From Pseudomonas sp. B21-015 (GTDB taxonomy: Bacteria > Pseudomonadota > Gammaproteobacteria > Pseudomonadales > Pseudomonadaceae), in the NCBI RefSeq assembly GCF_024749285.1, contig NZ_CP087196.1:1798001-1862000 (forward strand): a DNA stretch of 64,000 bases. Direction: 5' to 3'. Below the pieces are notes generated by a model that was not told the origin of the DNA, did not search any database, and saw only the letters and a list, made by a program, of their open reading frames with translations. The position numbers and the translations under genes are program-made. How positions within the stretch are numbered: the first letter of the stretch is position 1; each line of letters begins with the position of its first letter. Shown here one piece after another: positions 46,005 to 55,023 of this stretch.

Positions 46005-47020
46005 GTTTGCAGGTACAACCCCAGGTTTCGCTCAAGCCGTTCAACAGCTTTGGCGTGGACGTTCAGGCGCGGTTGTTTGCCGAGGCTCATAGCGACGCCG
46101 ACGTGCGTGACGCTCTGGCCTATGGGGCGGAACATGAGGTCCCCGTGCTGGTGATCGGTGGCGGCAGCAATTTGCTGCTGACTGCTGATGTCCAGGCACT
46201 GGTACTGCGCATGGCCACACGGGGCATTCGTCTGCTGAGCGATGACGGCAATCAGGTGGTGATCGAAGCCGAGGCGGGCGAGCCGTGGCATCCGTTTGTA
46301 CAACACACGTTGGCGCAAGGGTTGTCGGGACTGGAAAACCTAAGCCTGATTCCCGGCACCGTGGGCGCCGCACCGATGCAGAACATCGGCGCTTACGGCG
46401 TCGAGATAAAGGATATTTTTGCCGGCCTGACGGCCCTCGATCGCCAGACCGGCGAGCTGCGGGACTTCACGCTGGCCGAGTGCAACTTCGCCTACCGCGA
46501 CAGCCTGTTCAAACAGGAACCGGGGCGGTGGGTGATTCTGCGGGTGCGTTTCACCCTCACGCGCACCGCGCACCTGCATCTGGAATACGGCCCGGTTCGC
46601 CAGCGCCTGACGTCGCTGGGCATCGATCACCCGACGCCCACCGATGTCAGCCAGGCCATTTGCAGCATTCGCAACGAAAAGCTCCCGGACCCGGCGGTGC
46701 TCGGTAATGCCGGCAGCTTCTTCAAGAATCCGTTGGTGTCAGCTGCACTCGTGGCGCGACTCAAGGGTGAATACCCGGATCTGGTGGCGTATGCGCAACC
46801 CGACGGGCAAATGAAACTGGCAGCGGGCTGGCTGATCGAGCGGGCCGGCTGGAAAGGCTTTCGCGACGGTGATGCCGGCGTGCATAAATTACAGGCGCTG
46901 GTGCTGGTCAACTACGGCACCGCAACGGGCCTGCAATTGCTGAATCTGGCGCAGCATATTCAAAAAGACATTTCAGAACGTTTCCACGTCGACCTGGAAA
47001 TGGAGCCCAACCGGTATTGA
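46001..47020 (+). CDS. murB: UDP-N-acetylenolpyruvoylglucosamine reductase
   Basis: 339 residues, type I MurB. FAD-dependent reduction of UDP-GlcNAc-enolpyruvate to UDP-MurNAc. Visible motifs are NSFGVDVQARLF, VLVIGGGSNLLL, GLENLSLIPGTVGAAPMQNIGAYGVEIKD, and the catalytic Ser in GNAGSFFKNPLVS. The usual C-terminal domain follows, with a long tail typical of the E. coli class. It ends the cell-envelope operon and is followed by a strong terminator. Confidence 0.96.
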   Translation: MSLQVQPQVSLKPFNSFGVDVQARLFAEAHSDADVRDALAYGAEHEVPVLVIGGGSNLLLTADVQALVLRMATRGIRLLSDDGNQVVIEAEAGEPWHPFVQHTLAQGLSGLENLSLIPGTVGAAPMQNIGAYGVEIKDIFAGLTALDRQTGELRDFTLAECNFAYRDSLFKQEPGRWVILRVRFTLTRTAHLHLEYGPVRQRLTSLGIDHPTPTDVSQAICSIRNEKLPDPAVLGNAGSFFKNPLVSAALVARLKGEYPDLVAYAQPDGQMKLAAGWLIERAGWKGFRDGDAGVHKLQALVLVNYGTATGLQLLNLAQHIQKDISERFHVDLEMEPNRY

Positions 47021-47044
47021 GGCTACGCTTTCAAGGTTGATTCC

Positions 47045-47081
47045 AAAGCCCTGCACAACGTCCATTGTGCAGGGCTTTTTT
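47045..47081 (+). terminator. terminator after murB
   Basis: AAGCCCTGCACAA / TTGTGCAGGGCTT stem, 6-base loop, then TTTTTTG. It closes the envelope operon just before the accessory segment begins. Confidence 0.93.
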
Positions 47082-47265
47082 GTTAATGCTGGGTTAACTT
47101 AGCGATCTAACGATGAAAGCATTTGCTCCACCAAAGGCCCGGTGCAGACGTCACCGTCCGCATAAGAGAGCCTGTTAGCCTGAGTCGATCTGCGTGTAGT
47201 GAACCGCCAACCCCAAGCGGCAGATTGCTCGACCCCATAACCTCTATAACTATGCGGGCGTGCCC

Positions 47266-47736
47266 ATGATTACCCTGAAACTCAATGGTCAAGATCATCA
47301 ACTCGATGTCACCGAGGACATGCCGCTGCTCTGGGCGATCCGTGACGTGGCCGGTTATAACGGCACCAAGTTCGGCTGCGGCATGGGGCTGTGCGGTGCC
47401 TGCACCATTCATATCGACGGCGCGCCGGCGCGCAGTTGCATCACACCAATCGGCTCGGTAGTCGGCCAGAACGTCAGCACCATCGACAACCTGCACGCCG
47501 ACCCGGTTGGCAAAGTCGTCCAGCAGGCCTGGCTCGACAGCGCCGTGGCCCAGTGCGGTTACTGCCAGGGCGGGCAGATCATGTCGGCCACCGCGTTGCT
47601 GAAAACCAACCCGAACCCCAGCGACGAGCAGATTGAAGAGGCGATGGTCGGCAACATTTGCCGTTGCGGCACCTACAACCGGATCAAGACCGCCATTCGT
47701 CAGGCATCCACTCACCTGAAGGAGGCCAAGGCATGA
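47266..47736 (+). CDS. (2Fe-2S) small subunit of molybdenum hydroxylase
   Basis: 156 residues with the two [2Fe-2S] domains of the xanthine-dehydrogenase family: a plant-ferredoxin-like GCGMGLCGACTIHIDGAPARSC (residues about 40-60) and the C-terminal CGYCQGGQIM ... CRCGTYNRI. It passes electrons from the Mo subunit. I start at ATG 47266 rather than GTG 47260. The four-base overlap with the large-subunit gene means a tight two-subunit enzyme (IorA/IorB-like) with no FAD subunit in the operon. Confidence 0.93.
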   Translation: MITLKLNGQDHQLDVTEDMPLLWAIRDVAGYNGTKFGCGMGLCGACTIHIDGAPARSCITPIGSVVGQNVSTIDNLHADPVGKVVQQAWLDSAVAQCGYCQGGQIMSATALLKTNPNPSDEQIEEAMVGNICRCGTYNRIKTAIRQASTHLKEAKA

Positions 47737-50054
47737 ACCCGCTACCGAATGATTTTGCACTGAGCAACCTCAGCCGCCGCGGTTTCCTGAAAGGTGTGGG
47801 CGCCACCGGTGCGCTGGTGCTGGCAGCCAGTTGGGGCTGGCAGGACGCGTTTGCCGCCGAGAAAGAGAAGAAGTTCGGCGCCGATGGCATGCCCAACGGC
47901 TGGATCGATGATCCTAAGGTTTACGTCAGCATCGCCGCCGATGGCAGTGTGACCGTGGTTTGCAACCGCTCGGAAATGGGCCAGGGCGTGCGCACCAGCT
48001 TGACCATGGTGGTGGCCGATGAGCTGGACGCCGACTGGGCGCAGGTGAAAGTGCAACAGGCACCAGGTGACGAAGTACGCTTCGGCAACCAGGATACCGA
48101 CGGTTCGCGCAGCATGCGTCACTGGTACGAACCGATGCGCCGTTGTGGTGCTGCCGCACGGACCATGCTTGAGCAAGCCGCTGCCGAGCAATGGAAAGTG
48201 CCGGTCAGCGAGTGCCGTGCGCAACTGCATAAAGTCATTCACCAACCGACCGGTCGCGAACTGGGCTACGGCGCGTTGGCCGCCGCTGCCAGTGCGCTGG
48301 CGGTGCCGGCCCGCGATAGCCTGCGGCTCAAGCAGCCCTCGGAATTCCGTTACATCGGCAAAGAAGGCACCAAGGCCATCGACGGTGCGGACATCGTCAA
48401 TGGTCGCGCGGTCTACGGCGCCGATGTGCGTTTCGACGGTATGCTCTTTGCCACCATCGCGCGTCCGGCGGTCTATGGCGGCAAGGTCAAATCCTTCGAT
48501 GCCAGTGCCGCGATGAAAGTCCCGGGGGTGATCAAGGTCCTGCAAGTCGAAAGTCGTCCGCTGCCGTCCGAGTTTCAGCCCCTGGGTGGTGTGGCCGTGG
48601 TGGCCAGCAATACCTGGGCGGCGATCAAGGGCCGCGAAGCGTTGACAATCGAGTGGGATGACGGCCCTCACGCCAGTTACGACTCGATCGCCTACCGCAA
48701 GGAACTTGAGGCGGCGTCCCTTGAACCTGGCAAAGTGGTGCGCAACACCGGCAACATTGACCAGGCTTTGAGCGCTGCCGACAGTACCCTGGAAGCATCC
48801 TATTACCTGCCGCACCTGACGCAATCGCCGATGGAGCCGATGGTCGCCATTGCCCGTTTCAAGGACGGCGTATGCGAAGCCTGGGCCCCAAGCCAGGCGC
48901 CGCAGGTCACCCGCGAACGGATCGGCGAGCGCCTCGGCATTCCATTCGATAACGTCACGTTCAATGTCACCTTGCTCGGCGGCGGTTTCGGTCGCAAATC
49001 CAAGCCGGACTTCATCATCGAGGCGGCGATCCTGGCCAAGGAGTTCCCGGGTAAGGCGGTGCGGGTGCAATGGACCCGTGAAGACGACATCCACCACTCG
49101 TATTTCCACACCGTGTCTGCCGAGTACCTGAAGGCCAGCCTGAACAAGGACGGCCTGCCATCTGGCTGGCTGCACCGCACGGTGGCGCCGAGCATCACCG
49201 CGCTGTTCGCGCCGGGTATGAACCATGAGGCGGCTTTCGAGCTGGGCATGGGCTTTACCAACATGGCGTATGCGATCCCCAACGTGCGCCTGGAGAACCC
49301 TGAAGCGGCGGTCCACACGCGGGTCGGCTGGTATCGTTCGGTGTCGAACATTCCCCACGGCTTTGCGATTCAGAGCTTTGTCGATGAACTGGCCCACAAG
49401 GCTGGCCAGGATCCGCTCAAGTACCAGATCAAGTTGCTTGGCCCGGACCGTCAGATCGATCCGCGCACCTTGAGTGAAGAATGGAACTACGGCGAATCTC
49501 CCGAGCGTTATCCGATCGATACCGCACGGATGCGCACCGTGCTGGAAACTGCTGCCAAAGCCGCCGGTTGGGGGCGTGAGTTGCCCAAGGGGCGAGGCCT
49601 GGGCCTGGCGGTGCATTACAGCTTTGTCACTTATGTGGCGGCGGTGATCGAAGTCGAAGTCAAAGACGATGGCACCTTGATCGTGCACAAGGCCGACATC
49701 GCCGTGGACTGTGGCCCGCAGATCAATCCCGAGCGGATTCGCTCGCAGTTCGAAGGCGCCTGCGTCATGGGCCTGGGCAACGCGGTGTTGGGGGAAATCA
49801 GCTTCAAGGAGGGCAAGGTTCAGCAGGACAACTTCCACATGTACGAGGTGGCGCGCATGTCGCTGGCGCCGAAGGAAGTCGCCGTGCACCTGGTCACGCC
49901 ACCGGGCAATGTACCGTTGGGCGGAGTCGGTGAGCCGGGCGTGCCGCCGATTGCGCCAGCGCTGTGCAACGCGATATTCGCTGCCACCGGCAAGCGCATC
50001 CGTAACCTGCCGGTGCGCTATCAGCTGCAAGGCTGGCAAAAGGCTGAAGCCTGA
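47733..50054 (+). CDS. molybdopterin-binding large subunit, IorB-like
   Basis: 773 residues. It starts with a twin-arginine signal ([28 protein letters not shown]), so the mature enzyme is periplasmic. Mo-hydroxylase motifs follow: [69 protein letters not shown], and near the end [17 protein letters not shown] with the catalytic Glu. This is the two-subunit isoquinoline-1-oxidoreductase/aldehyde dehydrogenase branch. The substrate (aldehyde or N-heterocycle) is not determined. ATG overlaps the small-subunit stop. Confidence 0.9.
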   Translation: MNPLPNDFALSNLSRRGFLKGVGATGALVLAASWGWQDAFAAEKEKKFGADGMPNGWIDDPKVYVSIAADGSVTVVCNRSEMGQGVRTSLTMVVADELDADWAQVKVQQAPGDEVRFGNQDTDGSRSMRHWYEPMRRCGAAARTMLEQAAAEQWKVPVSECRAQLHKVIHQPTGRELGYGALAAAASALAVPARDSLRLKQPSEFRYIGKEGTKAIDGADIVNGRAVYGADVRFDGMLFATIARPAVYGGKVKSFDASAAMKVPGVIKVLQVESRPLPSEFQPLGGVAVVASNTWAAIKGREALTIEWDDGPHASYDSIAYRKELEAASLEPGKVVRNTGNIDQALSAADSTLEASYYLPHLTQSPMEPMVAIARFKDGVCEAWAPSQAPQVTRERIGERLGIPFDNVTFNVTLLGGGFGRKSKPDFIIEAAILAKEFPGKAVRVQWTREDDIHHSYFHTVSAEYLKASLNKDGLPSGWLHRTVAPSITALFAPGMNHEAAFELGMGFTNMAYAIPNVRLENPEAAVHTRVGWYRSVSNIPHGFAIQSFVDELAHKAGQDPLKYQIKLLGPDRQIDPRTLSEEWNYGESPERYPIDTARMRTVLETAAKAAGWGRELPKGRGLGLAVHYSFVTYVAAVIEVEVKDDGTLIVHKADIAVDCGPQINPERIRSQFEGACVMGLGNAVLGEISFKEGKVQQDNFHMYEVARMSLAPKEVAVHLVTPPGNVPLGGVGEPGVPPIAPALCNAIFAATGKRIRNLPVRYQLQGWQKAEA

Positions 50055-51037
50055 TGGACAGCGTCGATCTGAACGTCCTGCGCAGCGTGCTGCAATGGCG
50101 CTGCGCCGGTCAGCGGGTGATGTTGTACAGCGTGGTCCAGACCTGGGGCACCGCGCCCCGGGCACCGGGTGCCATGCTGGCCTTGCGTGAAGACGGCGTG
50201 GTGATTGGTTCGGTGTCCGGTGGCTGTGTCGAGGATGACCTGATTGCCCGGCTGCACGATGGCCGTATCCCGGCCGATGGGCCGCCGGTGCAGTTGATTA
50301 CTTATGGCGTCACCCGTGAGGAGGCTGCACGGTTTGGTTTGCCGTGTGGCGGCACGTTGCGCCTGACCGAGGAGCGCGTGGGCGATCCGGCGTGGGTCGC
50401 CGAATTGCTGACACGTTGTGAGGCGCATGAAATCGTTGCACGTGAGCTGAATCTGGCGACCGGTGACGTGGTTTTGCGGCCAGCGAGCAAGACTGATGCG
50501 CTGGTGTTTGACGGGAAGACCTTGCGCGCCATCTATGGTCCGCGCTGGCGGCTGTTGCTGATCGGCGCCGGCCAACTGTCGCGCTACGTTGCCGAAATGG
50601 CGCGGCTGCTGGATTTCGAAGTGCTGATCTGCGATCCGCGCACCGAGTTCGTCTATGGATGGGAAGAGCAACACGGTCGCTTCGTCCCGGGCATGCCCGA
50701 CGAAGCGGTGCTGACCATCCAGACCGACGAGCGCACGGCCATTGTCGCCCTGACCCACGATCCACGCCTGGATGACATGGCGCTACTTACCGCGCTGGAC
50801 TCCAAAGCGTTTTATGTCGGAGCGCTGGGTTCGCGGGTCAACAGCCAGAAGCGCCGGGACAACCTGGCTCAGCTAGGCTTGTCACAACAGGCCATTGAGC
50901 GCTTGCACGGGCCGATCGGTTTGCACATCGGCAGCCATACGCCAGCGGAAATCGCCTTGTCGCTGCTGGCCGAGATTGTGGCGATCAAGAACGGCGTCGA
51001 GCTGAAACTGAAGAGGCCGTTACAGGAGGACGTATGA
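50054..51037 (+). CDS. XdhC-family maturation factor
   Basis: 327 residues. XdhC/CoxI N-domain (VLRSVLQWRCAGQRVMLYSVVQTWGTAPRAPGAMLALREDGVVIGSVSGGCVEDDLI, RFGLPCGGTLRL) plus C-terminal Rossmann domain (LLIGAGQLSRYVAEMARLLDFEVLICDPR ... FYVGALGSRVNSQKRRDNLAQLG). XdhC proteins bind and help sulfurate the molybdenum cofactor and insert it into the hydroxylase. It is translationally coupled to the large-subunit gene (TGATG) and the MobA-like gene. Confidence 0.9.
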   Translation: MDSVDLNVLRSVLQWRCAGQRVMLYSVVQTWGTAPRAPGAMLALREDGVVIGSVSGGCVEDDLIARLHDGRIPADGPPVQLITYGVTREEAARFGLPCGGTLRLTEERVGDPAWVAELLTRCEAHEIVARELNLATGDVVLRPASKTDALVFDGKTLRAIYGPRWRLLLIGAGQLSRYVAEMARLLDFEVLICDPRTEFVYGWEEQHGRFVPGMPDEAVLTIQTDERTAIVALTHDPRLDDMALLTALDSKAFYVGALGSRVNSQKRRDNLAQLGLSQQAIERLHGPIGLHIGSHTPAEIALSLLAEIVAIKNGVELKLKRPLQEDV

Positions 51038-51627
51038 GCGACCCCATCGGCGTTATCGTTCTGGCCGCTGGGCAGGGCAGTCGGTTTCGACAGGTAGCGG
51101 GTGACGACAAGGACAAACTGCTGGTGGACTGCACGGCCCGTGACGGCGTCACCGTGCATTCGATGATCGAACAGGTGCTGGTGAATCTGCCGGCCGCCCT
51201 TGAGAAGCGCGTGCTGGTGACCACGGCGGATCGCCCGCAAGTGATTCGCATGGCGCAGGCCTATGGTTGCGAGATCGTGCGGATCGAGTCGACGGGGCTG
51301 GGCGACAGCATTGCGGCGGGTGTGGCGGCATGCTCGCAACTCGATGGCTGGCTGATCATGCTGGGGGATATGCCGTTTATCCTGCCGTCCAGCATTGAGC
51401 AGGTTGTTGCGAATATTGCCGATGATGCCATCAGCGTGCCGGTACATGAGGGGCAATATGGGCACCCAGTGGGGTTCGGGCGAAGCTTCGGTCCGGAATT
51501 GATGGCGTTGACAGGTGATCAAGGCGCCAAGTCGCTATTCGTACAGGCGAGGGTGGTCGAGGTGGCGGTGGAGGATCCCGGGGTGTTATGGGATGTGGAT
51601 GTGCCTGAGACGCTGGTTTTTCAATAA
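51034..51627 (+). CDS. MobA-like molybdopterin nucleotidyltransferase
   Basis: 197 residues. The NTP-transferase fold starts IGVIVLAAGQGSRFRQVAGDDKDKLLV, with DGWLIMLGDMPFILPSSIEQVV as the metal/nucleotide site and GHPVGFGRSFGPELMALTGDQGAK. It is most like MocA/CTP:molybdopterin cytidylyltransferases that build the MCD cofactor used by xanthine-oxidase-family enzymes, fitting its place after xdhC. The usual LxGKPLL is replaced by DKLLVD. It ends the molybdoenzyme operon. Confidence 0.85.
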   Translation: MSDPIGVIVLAAGQGSRFRQVAGDDKDKLLVDCTARDGVTVHSMIEQVLVNLPAALEKRVLVTTADRPQVIRMAQAYGCEIVRIESTGLGDSIAAGVAACSQLDGWLIMLGDMPFILPSSIEQVVANIADDAISVPVHEGQYGHPVGFGRSFGPELMALTGDQGAKSLFVQARVVEVAVEDPGVLWDVDVPETLVFQ

Positions 51628-51769
51628 CGGTTGTCAGCGGGATTGCATTCGCACTTTCCTCGGAATAATCGGCTCTTCCTTTCGCCCATTCGTATTTATC
51701 GATGGGTGCCAGATATAAAACTCGTTATTCAGCGGGTTCTATCCGACATACGATCATGTGGTGTGTGGT

Positions 51770-51788
51770 GTTCACAGTTGGGGTGAAC
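51770..51788. promoter_or_regulatory. candidate operator upstream of the 51.8-kb operon
   Basis: GTTCAC (51770-51775) and GTGAAC (51783-51788) form a 19-base dyad with a 7-base centre, 34 bases before the ATG. Its position suits a regulator such as the LysR at the far end of the cluster. I could not fix -35/-10 boxes with confidence. Confidence 0.4.
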
Positions 51789-51821
51789 ATCCGGTCAGTA
51801 CTCATTAGAAAAAGAGCCTAG

Positions 51822-53183
51822 ATGATAAAGCACTATATGGATGCGTCGGTCAGTGTCAGTCCTTTGGAGCTGGACAGTGATATTCAGGAGTTGGGGGCAT
51901 TGGAGCGGGCATTAAGTTCTGCAGATGTTTCTCAACCTGTTCCGCGTTATGTCAAAACACTTCGAGAACTTAGAAAAGCGTCGCAAACAATTAGTTGTCA
52001 TCGCGACGAGATCAAGTTCGGGGTCACTTTTGGAGAACGTTTGAAAGAACTGGGTGACGACTTCGGTTTGTCCCCGAAGCACTTTTCGGTCAATACCAGT
52101 GGCTCACCGCTGCTCATCAAGGAGCAGGTCGGAGAACACCTGATTTCGCCCACTCATTTTGAAAACGGTGCGTATTTCAGCCACCCCCATGCCGATCATC
52201 AGCTCGATCACTCGGCGCAGGATTTGCCTTCGATCAAGATTGGACAGTATGTGCGTTTTGGTCGTAACGCTGCGGTCAATGCCGGCGGCGATGTGGATAT
52301 AGGCGATGGTGTCTGGCTATCGCCGGGAAGTCAGTTACTGCGTCAGGACCATGACCCGTATGGTCGGCTCTCCATCGGCTCGCGGACTGTCGCGATGACG
52401 CGCCTGCCACCGGTGCGACTGTGCGATTACGCGTGGGTCGGGCGTGAAGCGATTGTGGGCTGGAACGCGGATTACCTGGGTAAGGCGAGCATCGTCGGAA
52501 TCCGTTCCTTCCTCAATACATGGGTCGGCGATTATTCCATCGTTGGCGATCAGGGAAAGATCCTGCAATATCTGCCGTTCAAGGCTCACCTCATGGAAAC
52601 CTACCAGCCGTCGATCGAGCAGGCGCTGCAAGTCAGCGATTGGGCCGCGATCAATTCGGACTGGTTGATGATCTACCGTGACAGCCCGAAGCGCGAGACG
52701 CCGACATTGCCGGCACCACTGGCGGAGTATCTCGACACGCCGGGCAAAAAGTCCGTATTGCTGATTGCCCCATCCGATAACGCTCAGCTTCAAGCGTTCG
52801 GCCAGCACAGCCTGGATGTCATTTCCAGTTCCCGGCAGCCGTTTGCCCATCACTTGCAGTGGGCTCAGGACTACGGCCATAAGCAGCTCAGGTTGCGCGC
52901 CGATCTGGATTTTTCGAGGTTGCCATTCGCCTCGGCCGGCGACTTTCACTATCGCCGTCGATTGGGTTACTCACTGATTGTCGCCAACAGTTCGCCTGTC
53001 GAGGCCGAGCCTTGCCGAGTCTATGTCAATGAACTGGCCCGGGTGCTGGCGACGCAGGCACTGTTGTTGGTGCCCATTACGGATGTGTTGCAGACGCAAC
53101 TGTCTGTGTATCAAGACTTGTTCCATCTGCAAGGGGAAGTCGAGTTCGACGGAGCCTCTTTCATGTTAATGAAGAAGATCTAA
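51822..53183 (+). CDS. hexapeptide-transferase/Rossmann-like fusion protein
   Basis: 453 residues of uncertain function. Residues ~1-135 have no motif I recognise (FGERLKELGDDFGLSPKHFSVN inside). Residues ~138-250 show left-handed beta-helix hexapeptide repeats (IKIGQYVRFGRNAAVNAGGDVDIGDGVWLSPGSQLL, VRLCDYAWVGREAIVGWNADYLGKASIVGI). A His in RQDHDP (about 177) sits where acetyltransferases of this family have their catalytic His. Residues ~308-453 read like a degenerate class-I methyltransferase or Rossmann domain (SVLLIAPSDN, DLDFSRLPFA, YSLIVANSSPVEAE, VNELARVLATQALLLVPI). No clear GxGxG is present. It is first in a three-gene operon with an EamA exporter and an FAH-fold protein. Confidence 0.7.
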   Translation: MIKHYMDASVSVSPLELDSDIQELGALERALSSADVSQPVPRYVKTLRELRKASQTISCHRDEIKFGVTFGERLKELGDDFGLSPKHFSVNTSGSPLLIKEQVGEHLISPTHFENGAYFSHPHADHQLDHSAQDLPSIKIGQYVRFGRNAAVNAGGDVDIGDGVWLSPGSQLLRQDHDPYGRLSIGSRTVAMTRLPPVRLCDYAWVGREAIVGWNADYLGKASIVGIRSFLNTWVGDYSIVGDQGKILQYLPFKAHLMETYQPSIEQALQVSDWAAINSDWLMIYRDSPKRETPTLPAPLAEYLDTPGKKSVLLIAPSDNAQLQAFGQHSLDVISSSRQPFAHHLQWAQDYGHKQLRLRADLDFSRLPFASAGDFHYRRRLGYSLIVANSSPVEAEPCRVYVNELARVLATQALLLVPITDVLQTQLSVYQDLFHLQGEVEFDGASFMLMKKI

Positions 53184-53194
53184 CGGAGGCGTCA

Positions 53195-54112
53195 ATGCCG
53201 TACTTATTACTTTCACTCGCTGCCGTGTTCTGGGGCGGTAATTATGTCGTCGGCAAGTTGATGGTGGTGGACGTTGATCCGGTGCTGCTGTCGCAACTTC
53301 GATGGCTGATTACCAGCGCTTTACTACTGCTGGTTAACTATAAAGCCGTGATCGCCAGTTTGCCGGCCGCACGTAAGTCATGGTTGACCCTGGTTATGTT
53401 GGCGATCTGTGGCCAAGTTATATTTCCGCTGACCTTATATATCGGTTTGCAATACACCAGTTCGTTGAATGCGGCGATTTACCTGTCGGCCACGCCGTGT
53501 CTGGTACTGGCCCTCAACCGTTTCGTTTTCAGTGATTTCATCTCCAGGTCGAATATGCTTGGGGTGGTCATCAGTACGGTGGGTGTGTTCTGGCTGGTGA
53601 CGATGGGGCATCTGTCCGATTTGAGCTTCCTGGAAGGCTTCAACAAAGGCGATTTCTGGACCATGGCCTCGGCTTCCAGTTGGGCTGTCTATTGCTCCTT
53701 TTTGCGGACGAAGCCAAAAAACATCGCCGGCAATGCGTTCGTGACGTATTGCGCGGTGGTGGGGGCGCTGTGCCTGATTCCGTTCAGCCTGGGTATTTGG
53801 GTGTTGCACCCTGATCTGACGTTCAACCTGGGGCAGGGCGCTGCACCGTGGCTGGGCCTGGCGTATCTGGTGATCTTCCCGTCCTGGCTGTCGTACTTGT
53901 TCTGGAGCAAAGGTATCGGTGAAATCGGTGCCACCCGTGGTGAGATCTTCACTCACTTGGTGCCACTGTCCGGTGGGCTGTTCAGTATCGTGTTCCTCGA
54001 CGTGCAACTGCACGCCTATCACCTGGTCAGTCTGGTGCTGATTGTATTTGGGGTGATCCTCTGTTCCATTAAAAGGCGGGCACCGGTGGTACTGCGCACG
54101 GAGGCGGCTTGA
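53195..54112 (+). CDS. EamA/DMT-family transporter
   Basis: 305 residues and ten membrane helices in two EamA repeats. MPYLLLSLAAVFWGGNYVVGKLMVVDVDPVLLSQLRWLITSALLLLV opens the first, and GDFWTMASASSWAVYCSFLRTKPKN with EIGATRGEIFTHLVPLSGGLFSIVFLDVQLHAYHLVSLVLIVFGVIL closes the second. DMT exporters of this kind (RhtA, YdcZ-like) move amino acids or small metabolites out. It lies 11 bases after the fusion gene with GGAGG ahead and overlaps the next gene by one base, so it probably exports the product of this operon. Confidence 0.9.
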   Translation: MPYLLLSLAAVFWGGNYVVGKLMVVDVDPVLLSQLRWLITSALLLLVNYKAVIASLPAARKSWLTLVMLAICGQVIFPLTLYIGLQYTSSLNAAIYLSATPCLVLALNRFVFSDFISRSNMLGVVISTVGVFWLVTMGHLSDLSFLEGFNKGDFWTMASASSWAVYCSFLRTKPKNIAGNAFVTYCAVVGALCLIPFSLGIWVLHPDLTFNLGQGAAPWLGLAYLVIFPSWLSYLFWSKGIGEIGATRGEIFTHLVPLSGGLFSIVFLDVQLHAYHLVSLVLIVFGVILCSIKRRAPVVLRTEAA

Positions 54113-55008
54113 TGGACAGAATCATCGATTCGGTCGACCGTCACGGTGTGCGGTGGGTGGGGGTTGTGCAGGGCAAGGGGGCATCGGCTACGGTCTGGCA
54201 GGTCGAAGATGCCGAAAGTTCTCAGGTGTTGGCTGTGCGATTCATGCGTAGCAAGCAATCCTGGGAGCAATTCAAAAGCAATTTGTCCTTGGTAGCGGTG
54301 CCGCTTGAAGCGCTTTCATTGATGACCTTTAACGTGCCGCTGCGGCCCGCACGGGATGCCGTGTGCATGGTGAGCGGTTTTGGTTACACGCATCGCTCGG
54401 TCAATGGTCTGCCCATGCCCCAGAGGTCCTCGCCGGACTGGTACTACAAAGGTAACGGCAAAGGGTTGGTGGCCGCTTCCCGGGCGATCAAGTCACCGTG
54501 TCATGCCAGTGGCGCGGGAATCGAGATCGAGTATGCCTGTGTGTACCTCATCGACGACTGCCGAAATCCCCGCTATATCGGTTACACCTTGGCGGTGGAC
54601 TTTTCTGACCCGGTGCTGCGTCACACTCAACCCGGGCTGGCTGGTCTCTCCAAGTTGCGCAATACCGCGTTGTGCCACGAGCTGGTGATCGCAGAACCAC
54701 CGCGCTACTCAGTGGTGAGGAGTTCGATTGTCCGGCGTGGTGAAACCGTGTGGGACAAACAGTCGCTATTAGGGCTGGATCAGTTGATGTTTGCCAAACG
54801 TGAACTCGAAGCCCTGTTGTTCCAGCATGAAGAGCTTTGCGAGCCCGGTACGGTTCACTATGTTTTGCTCGGTGCCTCGTTAAGCACCGACAAGGATGCC
54901 TTCGAGTTGCAGCACGGTGACGTCATTCGGGCGAGCAGCCAGGAGGATGGACTGCAACTGTCCAACCTCTTCGAGGACGAGGTGGTGCGGCAATCGTGTA
55001 ACTGCTGA
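54112..55008 (+). CDS. FAH-fold protein, AraD1-like
   Basis: 298 residues. The C-terminal two-thirds match the fumarylacetoacetate hydrolase / AraD1 (2-keto-3-deoxysugar-acid dehydratase-like) pattern: PDWYYKGNGKGLVAASRAIKSP, the metal-binding ExE at Glu138-x-Glu140 in GIEIEYACVYLIDD, GYTLAVDFSDPVLRH with Asp163, SKLRNTALCHEL and LELQHGDVI-type C-terminus. Members hydrolyse, decarboxylate or dehydrate 2-keto acids using a divalent metal. Start ATG 54112 overlaps the eamA stop. The substrate is unknown; with the transferase and exporter it could be part of a small-metabolite pathway. Confidence 0.72.
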   Translation: MDRIIDSVDRHGVRWVGVVQGKGASATVWQVEDAESSQVLAVRFMRSKQSWEQFKSNLSLVAVPLEALSLMTFNVPLRPARDAVCMVSGFGYTHRSVNGLPMPQRSSPDWYYKGNGKGLVAASRAIKSPCHASGAGIEIEYACVYLIDDCRNPRYIGYTLAVDFSDPVLRHTQPGLAGLSKLRNTALCHELVIAEPPRYSVVRSSIVRRGETVWDKQSLLGLDQLMFAKRELEALLFQHEELCEPGTVHYVLLGASLSTDKDAFELQHGDVIRASSQEDGLQLSNLFEDEVVRQSCNC

Positions 55009-55023
55009 CGGGGGCCCGGCCCG

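Noticed and set aside
47742..50165. An 807-codon open frame on the minus strand opposite the Mo-subunit gene
   Set aside because: Shadow of the high-GC coding strand; His/Arg/Gln-rich translation without domains.
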